Source: Sinorhizobium sojae CCBAU 05684 (GTDB taxonomy: Bacteria; Pseudomonadota; Alphaproteobacteria; Rhizobiales; Rhizobiaceae). Taken from it: 64,000 nt of DNA. The stretch's first letter is position 1. Each line of letters starts with the position of its first letter. Where the stretch lies: assembly GCF_002288525.1 (NCBI RefSeq), contig NZ_CP023068.1, positions 1,922,001-1,986,000 on the forward strand. The letters are read 5' to 3'. Below the pieces are notes generated by a model. It had not been told where the DNA came from. It ran no database searches and worked only from the letters and a program-made list of their open reading frames with translations. Positions 35,558-44,155 of the stretch are shown here, piece by piece. The position numbers were made by a program, and so were the translations under genes.

Positions 35558-36955
35558 ATGGAAAAAAACCAGACCATTTTGCCGGACTTTTCGGCACTCA
35601 TTCCTGTGATGCCGGAGGCGGGCAGGCGATCGCGTGCGCTTTACAGGGCCATTCGCCGGCTGATCGAGACGGGTCAGTTGCCGGCTGGCGCCAAGCTTCC
35701 GACGACGCGCGATCTCGCCCGCCGCCTCAGCCTTTCGCGCGGGGCCGCAGTAGACGCCTATGAAGTGTTGGTTGCAGAAGGCTTTGCCGAGGCGCGCGTC
35801 GGCGCCGGCACCTTCGTGGCGGCCGAGGTGCCTCAACTCAGTCCGGAGGGGCCGGAAACCGTCGGGGACGAGACGGACCATTCCGGACCTCCGCACCCTT
35901 GCACCCTGGGCATCGCGATGGCGGACGAGCGAACCCGGCAGATATTCCGCCAGCTTCTGCATCGCCGGCTGGAGCGGCCGCAGCCGAACTTCTACAACTA
36001 CGGCGATCCAAGCGGTGAGCGCGAATTGCGCCGGGCGATCGCCGACTACGCAAGGGTGGCGCGCGGCGTCCGCTGCCATCCGGGTCAGGTCATCGTGACT
36101 TCAGGCATCCGCCACGGGCTGGACCTTGTGATGCGCGCCATCTTGCGGCCCGGTGACGCGGTCTGGCTGGAGGATCCCTGCTACCTTTCGGCTCACGCGA
36201 CGATTTCCGGCGTTGGCCTCGATATCGTGCCGGTCCCGGTTGACGGGGAGGGCATCGATGTCGCCGCCGGTGAAGCAATCGGCGGAAAGGCTGCGGCCGT
36301 CTATTGCACGCCGTCGCATCAATTTCCGCTCGGCGTGACACTGACCATGCGGCGCCGGCTCGCTTTGATCGACTGGGCAAAGCGCAACGATGCGTGGATC
36401 TTCGAGGACGACTACGACAGCGAATTCCGTTTTTCCGGGCCCCCGCTCGCCTCCATCCAGGGCATGGATGATGCCGGCCGGGTGATCTATCTCGGCAGTT
36501 TTTCGAAAGTGCTCTTTCCAGGCCTTCGTGTCGGTTACGCGATCCTGCCAGACCCGCTGGTCGAGCCCGTGTTGGCGCTGCGCCGGCAGATGGACCGCCA
36601 GCCACCCAGCCTGCCGCAGGGCGCCACTGCCGATCTCTTGAACGAGGGCCACTTCGCGGCCCATCTGCGGCGGGTGCGCAAGCGCGCGGAAGCCTGCCGG
36701 AATGCCCTTATCGAGGGGCTCCAGGGCAAAGCGACCGCGCCGGAGCAGGGGCTGCACCTGATCGCCGACCTTGCCGACGAATGCGACGATGAGGCACTGG
36801 CTATCGCGGCTCTGGAGCTCGGCATCGGCGCCTTGCCGCTTTCGACCCATTACCTTGCCGCCCCGAAACGAAGAGGGCTGATCCTCGGCTATTCCGGATT
36901 CGAGCCGGAGGAACTGCATCGGGCAGGCAGGAGCCTCGCGGAAATGATGCGGTGA
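35558..36955 (+). CDS. MocR-type (PdxR-like) GntR/aminotransferase regulator
   Basis: The 465-residue protein joins an N-terminal GntR winged HTH (ALYRAIRRLIETGQLPAGAK, LPTTRDLARRLSLSRGAAVD) to a class I aminotransferase domain of about 350 residues. The PLP-binding Lys is visible in YLGSFSKVLFPGLRVGY and the Asp-Asp-Tyr-Asp-Ser-Glu motif in FEDDYDSEFRF. MocR proteins sense PLP or amino compounds. Start at 35558 rather than 35246 because the HTH begins soon after MEKNQTILPDF. Divergent from the PNPOx-like gene. Confidence 0.9.
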   Translation: MEKNQTILPDFSALIPVMPEAGRRSRALYRAIRRLIETGQLPAGAKLPTTRDLARRLSLSRGAAVDAYEVLVAEGFAEARVGAGTFVAAEVPQLSPEGPETVGDETDHSGPPHPCTLGIAMADERTRQIFRQLLHRRLERPQPNFYNYGDPSGERELRRAIADYARVARGVRCHPGQVIVTSGIRHGLDLVMRAILRPGDAVWLEDPCYLSAHATISGVGLDIVPVPVDGEGIDVAAGEAIGGKAAAVYCTPSHQFPLGVTLTMRRRLALIDWAKRNDAWIFEDDYDSEFRFSGPPLASIQGMDDAGRVIYLGSFSKVLFPGLRVGYAILPDPLVEPVLALRRQMDRQPPSLPQGATADLLNEGHFAAHLRRVRKRAEACRNALIEGLQGKATAPEQGLHLIADLADECDDEALAIAALELGIGALPLSTHYLAAPKRRGLILGYSGFEPEELHRAGRSLAEMMR

Positions 36956-37023
36956 TTTGATCGTGGCTCGTCCCGCGGCCGCCCGGTCGCCTAACCGGTA
37001 CTCGTCGCCGCAGCCATTCGGCG

Positions 37024-38025
37024 TCACCGCCTGAAGACGTGAATTGCGCCTCCTGCATCGTCGGAGACCAGAATGGCGCCGTCCGGGGCTTCCTTGACGT
37101 CCACGGGCCGGCCGACATTTCTGATGAAAGGCGTCGCCGAGACCGGGCGGCCGCCGCGGAAGCGCACCCGCACGACCTGATAGCCGACCGGTACCGACCG
37201 GTCCCAGCTGCCGTGCTGGGCGACAAGCGCATCGCCGCCAAGGCTGCGGAAGAAGTGAATGCCCAGGGCCGCGACATGGGCCTGGAAGTTGAGAACCGGC
37301 GGAATCTGCCTTGCCGGCGGCGTGGCGTGCTCGAAACCGCTGAGCCGGATTTGGCCACCGAAATAGGGGAAGCCGTAAAAGCCGCCCGGCCGAAGCACGT
37401 TCAACTCGTCGGGTGGGATATCGTCACCCATGCGGTCGGCGCCGTTGTCGGTAAAATACATGGTGCCGCCGCGCCAGTCGAAGCCGACGGAATTGCGCAC
37501 GCCCCAGGCGACGCGCCGAAGACCGGAGCCGTCCTGGTTCATGCTGACGATCGTGCCCTGTAGGCCCCGCGGCAGGCAGATGTTGCAGGGCGACCCCAAC
37601 GAGACATAAAGCCGGGAATCGGGACCGACGGCGATGTAGCGAAGGCTGTGGGCTCCCGAATTCGGCAATCCATGTCGAATGTCGCGCCTCCCGCTCAGAG
37701 TGCCTCCGCGCCCGATCTCGAAGGCGGTCACCCTGTCCCTCGAAGCTACGAACAGACGGCCGCGGGAACATGCGACCCCGTTCGGGGCGGAGAACCCGGA
37801 GGCGACCCGGCGGGCGCGGCCGCCGGACAGGGGAACGGCATAGACCGAGGACCCCTTGGTTCCGACGAACAATGTGTCGCCGCAGACCGCCATTTCGCGC
37901 GCCGCGGGAACGCGCGCGAAGACCTCGGCGCGCGCCGGGCCGGGTGCGAACGCCGCAGCCGAGGCGAGCGCCAGGAAAGCGGTTCTGACGAAGCGATATC
38001 CGGTTCTGGAGGAAAAAGCGGCCAT
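37024..38025 (-). CDS. Exported sorbosone-dehydrogenase-type beta-propeller protein
   Basis: The 333-residue protein has a Sec signal (FLALASAAAFAPGPARA) and a beta-propeller with the glucose/sorbosone dehydrogenase (PF07995-like) pattern: SGFSAPNGVACSRGRLFVAS, YIAVGPDSRLYVSLGSPCNI, NSVGFDWRGGTMYFTDNGAD, AQHGSWDRSVPVGYQVVRV. Such proteins are periplasmic quinoprotein sugar dehydrogenases or their non-enzymatic relatives. Start 38025 has GGAGG six bases upstream; ATG 38040 is possible. A second, longer paralogue is at 41889. Confidence 0.82.
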   Translation of the reverse strand: MAAFSSRTGYRFVRTAFLALASAAAFAPGPARAEVFARVPAAREMAVCGDTLFVGTKGSSVYAVPLSGGRARRVASGFSAPNGVACSRGRLFVASRDRVTAFEIGRGGTLSGRRDIRHGLPNSGAHSLRYIAVGPDSRLYVSLGSPCNICLPRGLQGTIVSMNQDGSGLRRVAWGVRNSVGFDWRGGTMYFTDNGADRMGDDIPPDELNVLRPGGFYGFPYFGGQIRLSGFEHATPPARQIPPVLNFQAHVAALGIHFFRSLGGDALVAQHGSWDRSVPVGYQVVRVRFRGGRPVSATPFIRNVGRPVDVKEAPDGAILVSDDAGGAIHVFRR

Positions 38026-38241
38026 CGGCGTCCTCCGCATAGAGGCTGAATTTGCCCCGGGAATTGGAGCGGCGTGCCGTCGTTTCAAGCTGGAGCCCGG
38101 ACCTCACGATGAAGTGATCCGCTTGATCGCTCCAGTGGCGATATTCATTGTGCAGTGCAGCAACCAATCGCCGCTATAAAGCGTTTCCTCAGCAACAAAG
38201 CCGTATTCGATGTGCGGATAGGAACGCCGCAGTTCAAAGTG

Positions 38242-38336
38242 CTAGCGCGGGGGCAGGAAATGTGTGCGCGGTTTTCCGCCTGCATCCCGCGCTAACCCGT
38301 TAAACCATGATTTTAGTCGATCCGACCTAAAGTCAT
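38242..38336. repeat. Rhizobial intergenic palindromic repeat, copy 2 (inverted relative to copy 1)
   Basis: Read on the minus strand it matches copy 1 (34612-34718): ATGACTTTAGGTCGGATCGA, then CTAAAATCAT, and GCGCGGGATGCAGGCGGAAA followed by ACCGCGCACACATTTCCTG. The palindrome has one substitution and one deletion compared with copy 1, and the middle part differs. It lies between the sorbosone-dehydrogenase-like gene and the esterase gene. The remainder of the 38026-38389 gap shows no gene. Confidence 0.78.
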
Positions 38337-38389
38337 CGTGATCTAGAGCGACCCTTCGCGAGTGATGCGCAGCCCTAAACGGAGGCAGC

Positions 38390-39424
38390 ATGAGATCTCT
38401 TTCAGATACTGTGAGACGACTATCCCGACAGCGTTACGCCAGCGAGGTTCCCCGTACCGTCGCCTCCCCGCTCAAACCCCTGGAGCGTTTCGGGCCGAAC
38501 CCGGGCGAACTTCGAGGCTGGTGCTACGCACCGCAGAGCATAGCACCCTCCCCCGCACTCGTTGTCGTCTTGCACGGATGCACGCAGTCGTCCGCCGTCT
38601 ACGACGCCTGTTCCGGATGGTCGCGCCTTGCCGACGATTACGGCTTTGCACTTCTTTTCCCGGAACAGGTTCGCTCCAACAACAGCAATCTCTGCTTCAA
38701 CTGGTTCAATCCGGCCGACGTCAGACGAGGCTCCGGAGAAGTTCTGTCCATCCGGCAGATGGTCGAGCACATGATCGAGCGCTGCAATGTGGATCGGAGC
38801 CGAATTTTCATTACCGGCCTGTCCGCGGGCGGGGCCATGGCGAACGCGATGCTGGCGGCCTATCCGGATGTGTTCTCCGCCGGCACAATTCTCGCGGGCC
38901 TGCCGTACATGGCGGCGTCGACGGTACCGGAAGCCTTCGATCGTATGCGAGGATATGGCCTTCCGAATACCGAAGCACTGCAAGCCAAAATCCGCAGCGC
39001 CTTCGACCATAAAGGGCCCTGGCCGCGGATTTCCGTCTGGCATGGCACCGGCGACGATACGGTGGTGCCCGCAAATGCAACGGCCATCGTGGAGCAGTGG
39101 CGCGGCGTGCACGGCATCGGCCCGCATCCGTCCTCCACAAAACGGCGCGGCAGCCGAACGTTGCATATCTGGAAAAACGCAAGCGGGCGCGGCGTCATAG
39201 AACTCCACACTCTGTCCGGCATGGCCCACGGCGCTCCCCTCGATACGGCCGCGGGCCACGAAAAGAGCGGGGCCTTCTTTCTGGATGTGGGCATCTCCTC
39301 GACCGTTGAAACCGCACGGGCCTGGGGCTTGGGCGGGCCGAAGCTGCCAACCTGTCCAACGGACGGTATCAGGGCAGCGGCTGCGAGTGCCTTGCGGTGG
39401 ACAGGCCTTCGGCCCCGATCCTGA
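38390..39424 (+). CDS. PHB-depolymerase-family esterase
   Basis: The 344-residue alpha/beta hydrolase has the PHB esterase (PF10503) pattern: LVVVLHGCTQSSAVYDACSG (oxyanion hole), FITGLSAGGAMANAMLAAYP with the nucleophile Ser in GLSAG, WHGTGDDTVVP carrying the Asp, and GMAHGAPLD carrying the His. No signal peptide is apparent. Substrate unknown; relatives include PHB depolymerases and feruloyl esterases. GGAGG precedes the ATG. Confidence 0.88.
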   Translation: MRSLSDTVRRLSRQRYASEVPRTVASPLKPLERFGPNPGELRGWCYAPQSIAPSPALVVVLHGCTQSSAVYDACSGWSRLADDYGFALLFPEQVRSNNSNLCFNWFNPADVRRGSGEVLSIRQMVEHMIERCNVDRSRIFITGLSAGGAMANAMLAAYPDVFSAGTILAGLPYMAASTVPEAFDRMRGYGLPNTEALQAKIRSAFDHKGPWPRISVWHGTGDDTVVPANATAIVEQWRGVHGIGPHPSSTKRRGSRTLHIWKNASGRGVIELHTLSGMAHGAPLDTAAGHEKSGAFFLDVGISSTVETARAWGLGGPKLPTCPTDGIRAAAASALRWTGLRPRS

Positions 39425-39475
39425 GCGCCCCCCGGCGAGGCATGGAGAGATCGATCAAAGCGCATCCGAGGTCCC

Positions 39476-39500
39476 GGAACAAGAGGCGGGCGGGCGTGTT
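39476..39500 (+). promoter_or_regulatory. EcfG/RpoE2-type promoter of the VOC gene
   Basis: GGAAC followed by 17 bases and GTT matches the general-stress consensus. The -10-like element ends 49 bases before the VOC ATG at 39550, with nothing coding between. Confidence 0.6.
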
Positions 39501-39549
39501 AACCGGTCGAAACCTCCCAAAATCGAACCCACGTCTCCGTGAGATCACC

Positions 39550-39942
39550 ATGGCAATCGACTTCAACCATACGATCCTGTCGGCTCACGACGCCAAGGCC
39601 TCGGCAGATTTCCTGGCCGATATGCTGGGCTTGCCGGCCCCGCGACACTGGGGGCCGTTCCAGGTGGTCACGACCGACAATGACGCCAATCTCGACTATA
39701 TGGAAACGGAAGGTGAGATCGTGCGACAGCACTACGCCTTTCTCGTCGGCGAGGCGGAATTCGACGCGATATTCGGCCGAATCCGCGCGCGGAGGCTGGA
39801 CTACTGGGCGGACCCCGGCCAGGAAAAGCCCGGCGACATCAACCATCACGATGGCGGGCGCGGCCTCTATTTCGAGGACCCGAACGGCCATCTGCTCGAG
39901 ATCATCACGCGTCCCTATGGCAGCGGCGGCCGGAACCCTTAA
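39550..39942 (+). CDS. VOC-superfamily (glyoxalase/bleomycin-resistance-like) protein
   Basis: The 130-residue protein is a single VOC domain: FNHTILSAHDAKASADFLAD, GRGLYFEDPNGHLLEIITRP with the C-terminal Glu metal ligand, and an N-terminal His. Substrate unknown. The longer frame from 39397 is not needed; the ATG at 39550 begins the domain. Confidence 0.9.
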   Translation: MAIDFNHTILSAHDAKASADFLADMLGLPAPRHWGPFQVVTTDNDANLDYMETEGEIVRQHYAFLVGEAEFDAIFGRIRARRLDYWADPGQEKPGDINHHDGGRGLYFEDPNGHLLEIITRPYGSGGRNP

Positions 39943-40124
39943 GCCGGCGATGCGGAAAGCGGCTTCCGACGGCCGACGGCCGCTCAGGCCCAGCGACCGT
40001 CAAACAGCGGCCTGGTCAGATGACGGGACTTCAACATGCGCTGCCGCGGGACGATTTCCGCGTGCTCATTGTCCTCGTGCTCCGGACCGAGATCGAGGCC
40101 GTATTCGGCCTCCCGGCGCGATGC

Positions 40125-40916
40125 TCAAACGTATGGAAGCGTTCCGAGCGAGGAGTAACGCTCGTTCAAGCCATTGAGGATTTCCATGTCTCCCTCGCTG
40201 ATCTCGAAATCGAACACGTCGATGTTCTCTTCCAGATGCTGCGGCTGGTTGGCCTTGGGAATGGGGACCGTGGCGCGCCGTAGGTTCCAGCGAATGAGCA
40301 CCTGCGCCGGCGATTTGTTGTATTTGGCGGCGACCTCCGCCAGCGCCGCGTTTCGCAGCCGCTTTGAGCGCGTAAGCGGGCTATAGGCCTGAATGACGAT
40401 GTGCCTTTCCGTGGCGTAGCGCAGCATGTCCTCGCTGTAGCCGAACGGGCTCCATTCGATCTGGTTGACGGTGGGCACTTCCCCCAGCGCGTCGATGAGA
40501 TCCGCCGAATAGTTGCTGACGCCGATGTCCCGCGTCAGCCCTTCCTCTTTCGCCCGGATCAGGCCCCGCCACAGGTCTTCTCCCGCCCCGGTTCTCGGCG
40601 GGCGATGTATGAGCATGAGATCGACATGGTCCAGCTGCAGCTCGTCCAGATTCTTGCGCGTCGCCTGATAGGCATCACCCACTTCCTCGACCTTCGTGAC
40701 CAGATAGAACTCCCCGCGGTCGATACCGCTCCTCTTGATGCCGTCGGCGATGCCCGGTTGGGTGCCGTAGTCGCCCGACGTGTCGATCATGCGGTAACCA
40801 AGCTCCAGGGCCGCTTCGATCGTGCCGGCCGTGTCGTTCGTCAATTGCCATGTGCCGACGCCCATCACCGGCATCCTGTTGCCGGTGCGCAGCGCTATCT
40901 CGGTCCTCGGATCCAT
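40125..40916 (-). CDS. Aldo/keto reductase (2,5-diketogluconate reductase type)
   Basis: The 263-residue enzyme has the AKR signature: GVGTWQLTNDTAGTIEAALE, the catalytic Asp and Tyr in YRMIDTSGDYGTQPG, Lys in FYLVTKVEEVG, His in LMLIHRPPR, and PIPKANQPQHLEENIDVFDF near the C-terminus. It reduces carbonyls with NADPH. In a general-stress block it may detoxify aldehydes. No EcfG-type promoter was found upstream. Confidence 0.92.
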   Translation of the reverse strand: MDPRTEIALRTGNRMPVMGVGTWQLTNDTAGTIEAALELGYRMIDTSGDYGTQPGIADGIKRSGIDRGEFYLVTKVEEVGDAYQATRKNLDELQLDHVDLMLIHRPPRTGAGEDLWRGLIRAKEEGLTRDIGVSNYSADLIDALGEVPTVNQIEWSPFGYSEDMLRYATERHIVIQAYSPLTRSKRLRNAALAEVAAKYNKSPAQVLIRWNLRRATVPIPKANQPQHLEENIDVFDFEISEGDMEILNGLNERYSSLGTLPYV

Positions 40917-41056
40917 GATTTTCGCCCTCGTATTTCACCCACCGCCGGCCCCCTGACGCCGTGTTCCGCTCTCGGGGTCCAAACAGCGGTACGGGCGAAG
41001 TGTTCCGGCAGGATTTCGAGAGCTCGCGAACCGATTCACCTTCGCCACTCCTGAAG

Positions 41057-41081
41057 GGAACCTAAGCTCGCATCTGGAGTT
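41057..41081 (+). promoter_or_regulatory. EcfG/RpoE2-type promoter of the Hsp20 gene
   Basis: GGAAC is followed by 17 bases and GTT. It lies 73 bases upstream of the Hsp20 ATG. The 240-base gap holds no other recognised feature and no clear heat-shock (RpoH) promoter. Confidence 0.55.
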
Positions 41082-41154
41082 CGGATTGCGCACTTCACCG
41101 GCGCGCCCGAGGCAATCTCCTGGCGCGCCCAGAATCCAGCCCAAGGAGGAAATC

Positions 41155-41733
41155 ATGGCACGAAATCCCTTATCCCCCTTCCGTTCCGGTGGCCTGACCG
41201 AACGTGGCTTCGGCGATCCGTTTCTCTCGCTGCACGAGGAGATGAACCGTCTGTTCGACGACGTCTTCCGCGGCAGGTTCGGCGGCCCCTCCCAGCGCGG
41301 CTCGGAGGGCAGCGGCATGATCCTGCCGGACATCGATGTGAGCGAAACCGAGAATGAGGTACGCATATGTGCCGAGCTGCCCGGGGTCAAAGAGGAGGAC
41401 ATCGACGTGTCGCTGAACGGCGACATGCTCACCATCCGGGGCGAGAAGAAGTTCGAGCGCAAGGACGACAAGGAGAACTACCACTTCATGGAACGCTCCT
41501 ACGGCACGTTCCAGCGCTCGTTGCGGCTGCCCTATTCGGTCGATCCGGACAAGGTCGAGGCGGACTTTGGCGACGGCGTGCTCACCGTGACCCTGCCCAA
41601 GGGACCGGATGAGGAAAGAAGCCGGAAGATCCAAGTGCAGCACGGCAAGCGACAGGAGTCGATCTCAGCCTCAGGCTCGCAATCAGGCAAGCAGGCCGAA
41701 GGACAGCGAGCCGGGAAATCCGGGAAACACTGA
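41155..41733 (+). CDS. Hsp20/alpha-crystallin small heat-shock protein
   Basis: The 192-residue chaperone has an N-terminal region (DPFLSLHEEMNRLFDDVFRG), the alpha-crystallin domain (LPDIDVSETENEVRICAELP to ADFGDGVLTVTLPK) and a Gly/Ser/Gln/Lys-rich C-terminal tail longer than usual. AAGGAGG precedes the ATG. It holds unfolding proteins in the cytoplasm. Confidence 0.95.
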   Translation: MARNPLSPFRSGGLTERGFGDPFLSLHEEMNRLFDDVFRGRFGGPSQRGSEGSGMILPDIDVSETENEVRICAELPGVKEEDIDVSLNGDMLTIRGEKKFERKDDKENYHFMERSYGTFQRSLRLPYSVDPDKVEADFGDGVLTVTLPKGPDEERSRKIQVQHGKRQESISASGSQSGKQAEGQRAGKSGKH

Positions 41734-41888
41734 GAGAGGGTGTGCCGTGGACGGCACGCGACCCTGTGGCCGAAAAATTGCCAGGTCTTGGCGGTCGATG
41801 CGGCCGCCGGGCCAAGGCAAAGGTTGTTCCGTTCGCCATAAAATTGTAGGTCGGGAGACGACGCAAGCATCGTCCCCCACGATCCGCC

Positions 41889-43451
41889 CTATTGCGCCGT
41901 CCCCTCCGGAAGGGTCGCCGGGGCGGTCTCCATCTGCGCCGGCCTCGGCGGTTGCGCATCCCCGCTTTCCGGCTGGGCCGGCTCGACTTGCAGCGGTTCG
42001 GCCGGCTGCGGCTCGGTTGCGCCCGTCGCGGTGGTGTCCGCCTCTTCTCCGACATCGCTGGTGAGCGTGGCCCCGTCCTGGCCGTCCGTTCCGACCGGGC
42101 GCGGCGTCACCGAGCCGTCGGCGGCCGCGACACGCCAGACCGTATTGCCTGCGTCGTCGGCGATGAGGAGCGCGCCGGTGCCGTCGATGCCGACGCCCAC
42201 CGGCCGGCCACGCGCCTGGTCGCCGTTGAGGAAGCCGGTCACCACGTCCTCAGCCATGCCTGCCGGCCGGCCGTTCTCGAACGGTATGTAGACGACCTTG
42301 TAGCCATTGAACGTGTCGCGGTTCCAGCTGCCGTGCATTCCGACGAAGGCGCCATTGGCATAGGCTTCCGGCATGGCTGAGCCGTTGGTGAAGGCGAGCC
42401 CGAGCGCAGCCACATGGCTGGACAGGGCGTAATCGGGCACGATCGCCTTCTCCACCATCTCCGGCCGCGGCGGGTGGACCCGTTCGTCCACGTGATCGCC
42501 GAAGTAGCTCCATGGCCAGCCGTAAAAGCCCCCTTCCTGCACCGATGTCATGTAGTCGGGCACGAGATTTGGCCCGAGCTCGTCGCGCTCGTTGACGACG
42601 GTCCAGAGGGCGCCGGTTTCGGGGTGGAAGGCCAGACCGTTGGGATTGCGCAGGCCTGAAGCGAAGACGCGGGCAGCGCCCGTTTCGCGGTCCACCTGCC
42701 ATATGGCGGCGCGCCCCTTTTCAGCCTCCAGCCCACGCTCGCCGACATTGGAGTTGGAGCCTACCGAGGCATAGAGATAACGGCCGTCGGGGCTCAGTGC
42801 CAGGTCCTTGGTCCAATGGTGATTGATCGGCCCGCCGGGAAGCGGCGTCAGTACGCTCGGAGCTTCCGTGATCTCCGCCTGGCCAAGCTCATAGGGATAG
42901 GCGAGGATAGCGTCGGCCGCCGCCACGTAGAGCGTTCCGTCGGTCCATGCGACGCCGAAGGGAGAGTTGAGCCCCGTCAGAAGATCGCGCCGATCGTCCA
43001 CCTGGCCATCGCGGTTGGTGTCTCGCAGCAGGGTGATGAGATTGCTGTCCTTCTCCGGGCCACCCCCGCCGCCGCGGGCCACCGACATGATCCAGCCCCG
43101 GATCATGTCCTTGGGCCTCGATATCGGCTTGCCGGGCGGTGCACGCCCCTGCACGACGAGAACGTCGCCGTTCGGCAGGGTGTGGACCGTCCGCGGATTG
43201 ACGAGGTCCCTCGCATAGGCAGCGATGACGAGGCCCTCGGGCACGCCGGGCTTCTCGCTCTCCTGCCATCCGACGACTTCGGCGATCTTCATGTCGGGCA
43301 GCAGGTCCGCCGTGGGTTCCGGCAGGACCGGATCGGGGCCGATCTGCTGAGAAACGTCGAAATCGCCGTCGTCGCCGCAACCGGCAAGCATTGACAGGGT
43401 GACGCAGCCAGCGACGAGCGCGCTGGCGCGCGGCATGGCGGGTCTGTTCAT
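41889..43451 (-). CDS. Lipoprotein sorbosone/glucose-dehydrogenase-type quinoprotein
   Basis: The 520-residue protein has a lipobox (TLSMLAGC), then a beta-propeller of the PQQ-dependent sugar dehydrogenase family: LPNGDVLVVQGRAPPGKPIS, LNSPFGVAWTDGTLYVAAAD, GPINHHWTKDLALSPDGRYL, GMHGSWNRDTFNGYKVVYIP. A low-complexity Pro/Glu/Ala C-terminal tail of about 75 residues follows. Four-base overlap with the DUF2231 gene upstream suggests they work together, perhaps quinoprotein plus membrane electron acceptor. Confidence 0.87.
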   Translation of the reverse strand: MNRPAMPRASALVAGCVTLSMLAGCGDDGDFDVSQQIGPDPVLPEPTADLLPDMKIAEVVGWQESEKPGVPEGLVIAAYARDLVNPRTVHTLPNGDVLVVQGRAPPGKPISRPKDMIRGWIMSVARGGGGGPEKDSNLITLLRDTNRDGQVDDRRDLLTGLNSPFGVAWTDGTLYVAAADAILAYPYELGQAEITEAPSVLTPLPGGPINHHWTKDLALSPDGRYLYASVGSNSNVGERGLEAEKGRAAIWQVDRETGAARVFASGLRNPNGLAFHPETGALWTVVNERDELGPNLVPDYMTSVQEGGFYGWPWSYFGDHVDERVHPPRPEMVEKAIVPDYALSSHVAALGLAFTNGSAMPEAYANGAFVGMHGSWNRDTFNGYKVVYIPFENGRPAGMAEDVVTGFLNGDQARGRPVGVGIDGTGALLIADDAGNTVWRVAAADGSVTPRPVGTDGQDGATLTSDVGEEADTTATGATEPQPAEPLQVEPAQPESGDAQPPRPAQMETAPATLPEGTAQ

Positions 43452-43975
43452 GATATTTCACTCCCGGGGTGTCGATGGGCTCGTGCATGCCGATGGGCGA
43501 GCGAACCGTCGAGCGCGGCGATGATGACGATAAGGAGCACGGTCGCCGCGGACAGGATCAGTCCCCACGGCACGACGGCGGTCCAGCCGTCGCCGGCGTG
43601 GACGAGACTGTTCAGGAAGGCAAGCCCGAGGATCAGAACATAGCCGATCGCATGGGGCCAAACCGTCCGGCCCTCAAAACGGGCCGGCCGAAGCAGGAAT
43701 TCCACCGCGCCGACCACCGCCGCGATGACGCCGAAGACCAGTCCGGCAAGCAACAGCCACTCGGAGAAGTTCTGCCACATGAGGAATCCGGTTTGCCAAT
43801 AGGCGATGTCGGTCAAAAGCGTCAGAGTGAAGCAGACGACCGGAAACTGCGCGAACAGCAAATGGAACGGGATCACCACGGTTATGGCGGGTCGAGAGTG
43901 CTCCAGGCTCATCGGCACCTCCTGCTGCATGTCGGCGCTGTAGCGATTTGCGATTGAAACCGCTGGCTTGCGCAT
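43448..43975 (-). CDS. DUF2231-type membrane protein coupled to the quinoprotein
   Basis: The 175-residue protein has four transmembrane segments. HLLFAQFPVVCFTLTLLTDI has the conserved His-Pro-like start of DUF2231-type proteins, and VWPHAIGYVLILGLAFLNSL and WTAVVPWGLILSAATVLL follow. The start at 43975 (MRKPAVSIANRY) has GAGGAA upstream; GTG/ATG at 44026 is possible. Candidate electron-transfer partner of the quinoprotein lipoprotein. Confidence 0.7.
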   Translation of the reverse strand: MRKPAVSIANRYSADMQQEVPMSLEHSRPAITVVIPFHLLFAQFPVVCFTLTLLTDIAYWQTGFLMWQNFSEWLLLAGLVFGVIAAVVGAVEFLLRPARFEGRTVWPHAIGYVLILGLAFLNSLVHAGDGWTAVVPWGLILSAATVLLIVIIAALDGSLAHRHARAHRHPGSEIS

Positions 43976-44155
43976 TTGTTCCTCGCCCGAGGCCCGGCCC
44001 ACAACCGCAACGTCTGGTCGTGCCAAGGAATCGTGCGGCCAGGTGGTTCCGATAAGTCATGCCAAAATCCATGCTAAGCGCTGCGAGCGTCCTCTAGTTA
44101 TCTCGGCGAAGAAGGACGAAAGTGGTACAAATCGTATAGATTTCGGGAGGGGTCG

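Noticed and set aside
40917..40990. EcfG-type promoter for the aldo/keto reductase
   Set aside because: A GGAAC is present on the minus strand but no GTT lies at 16-19 bases.
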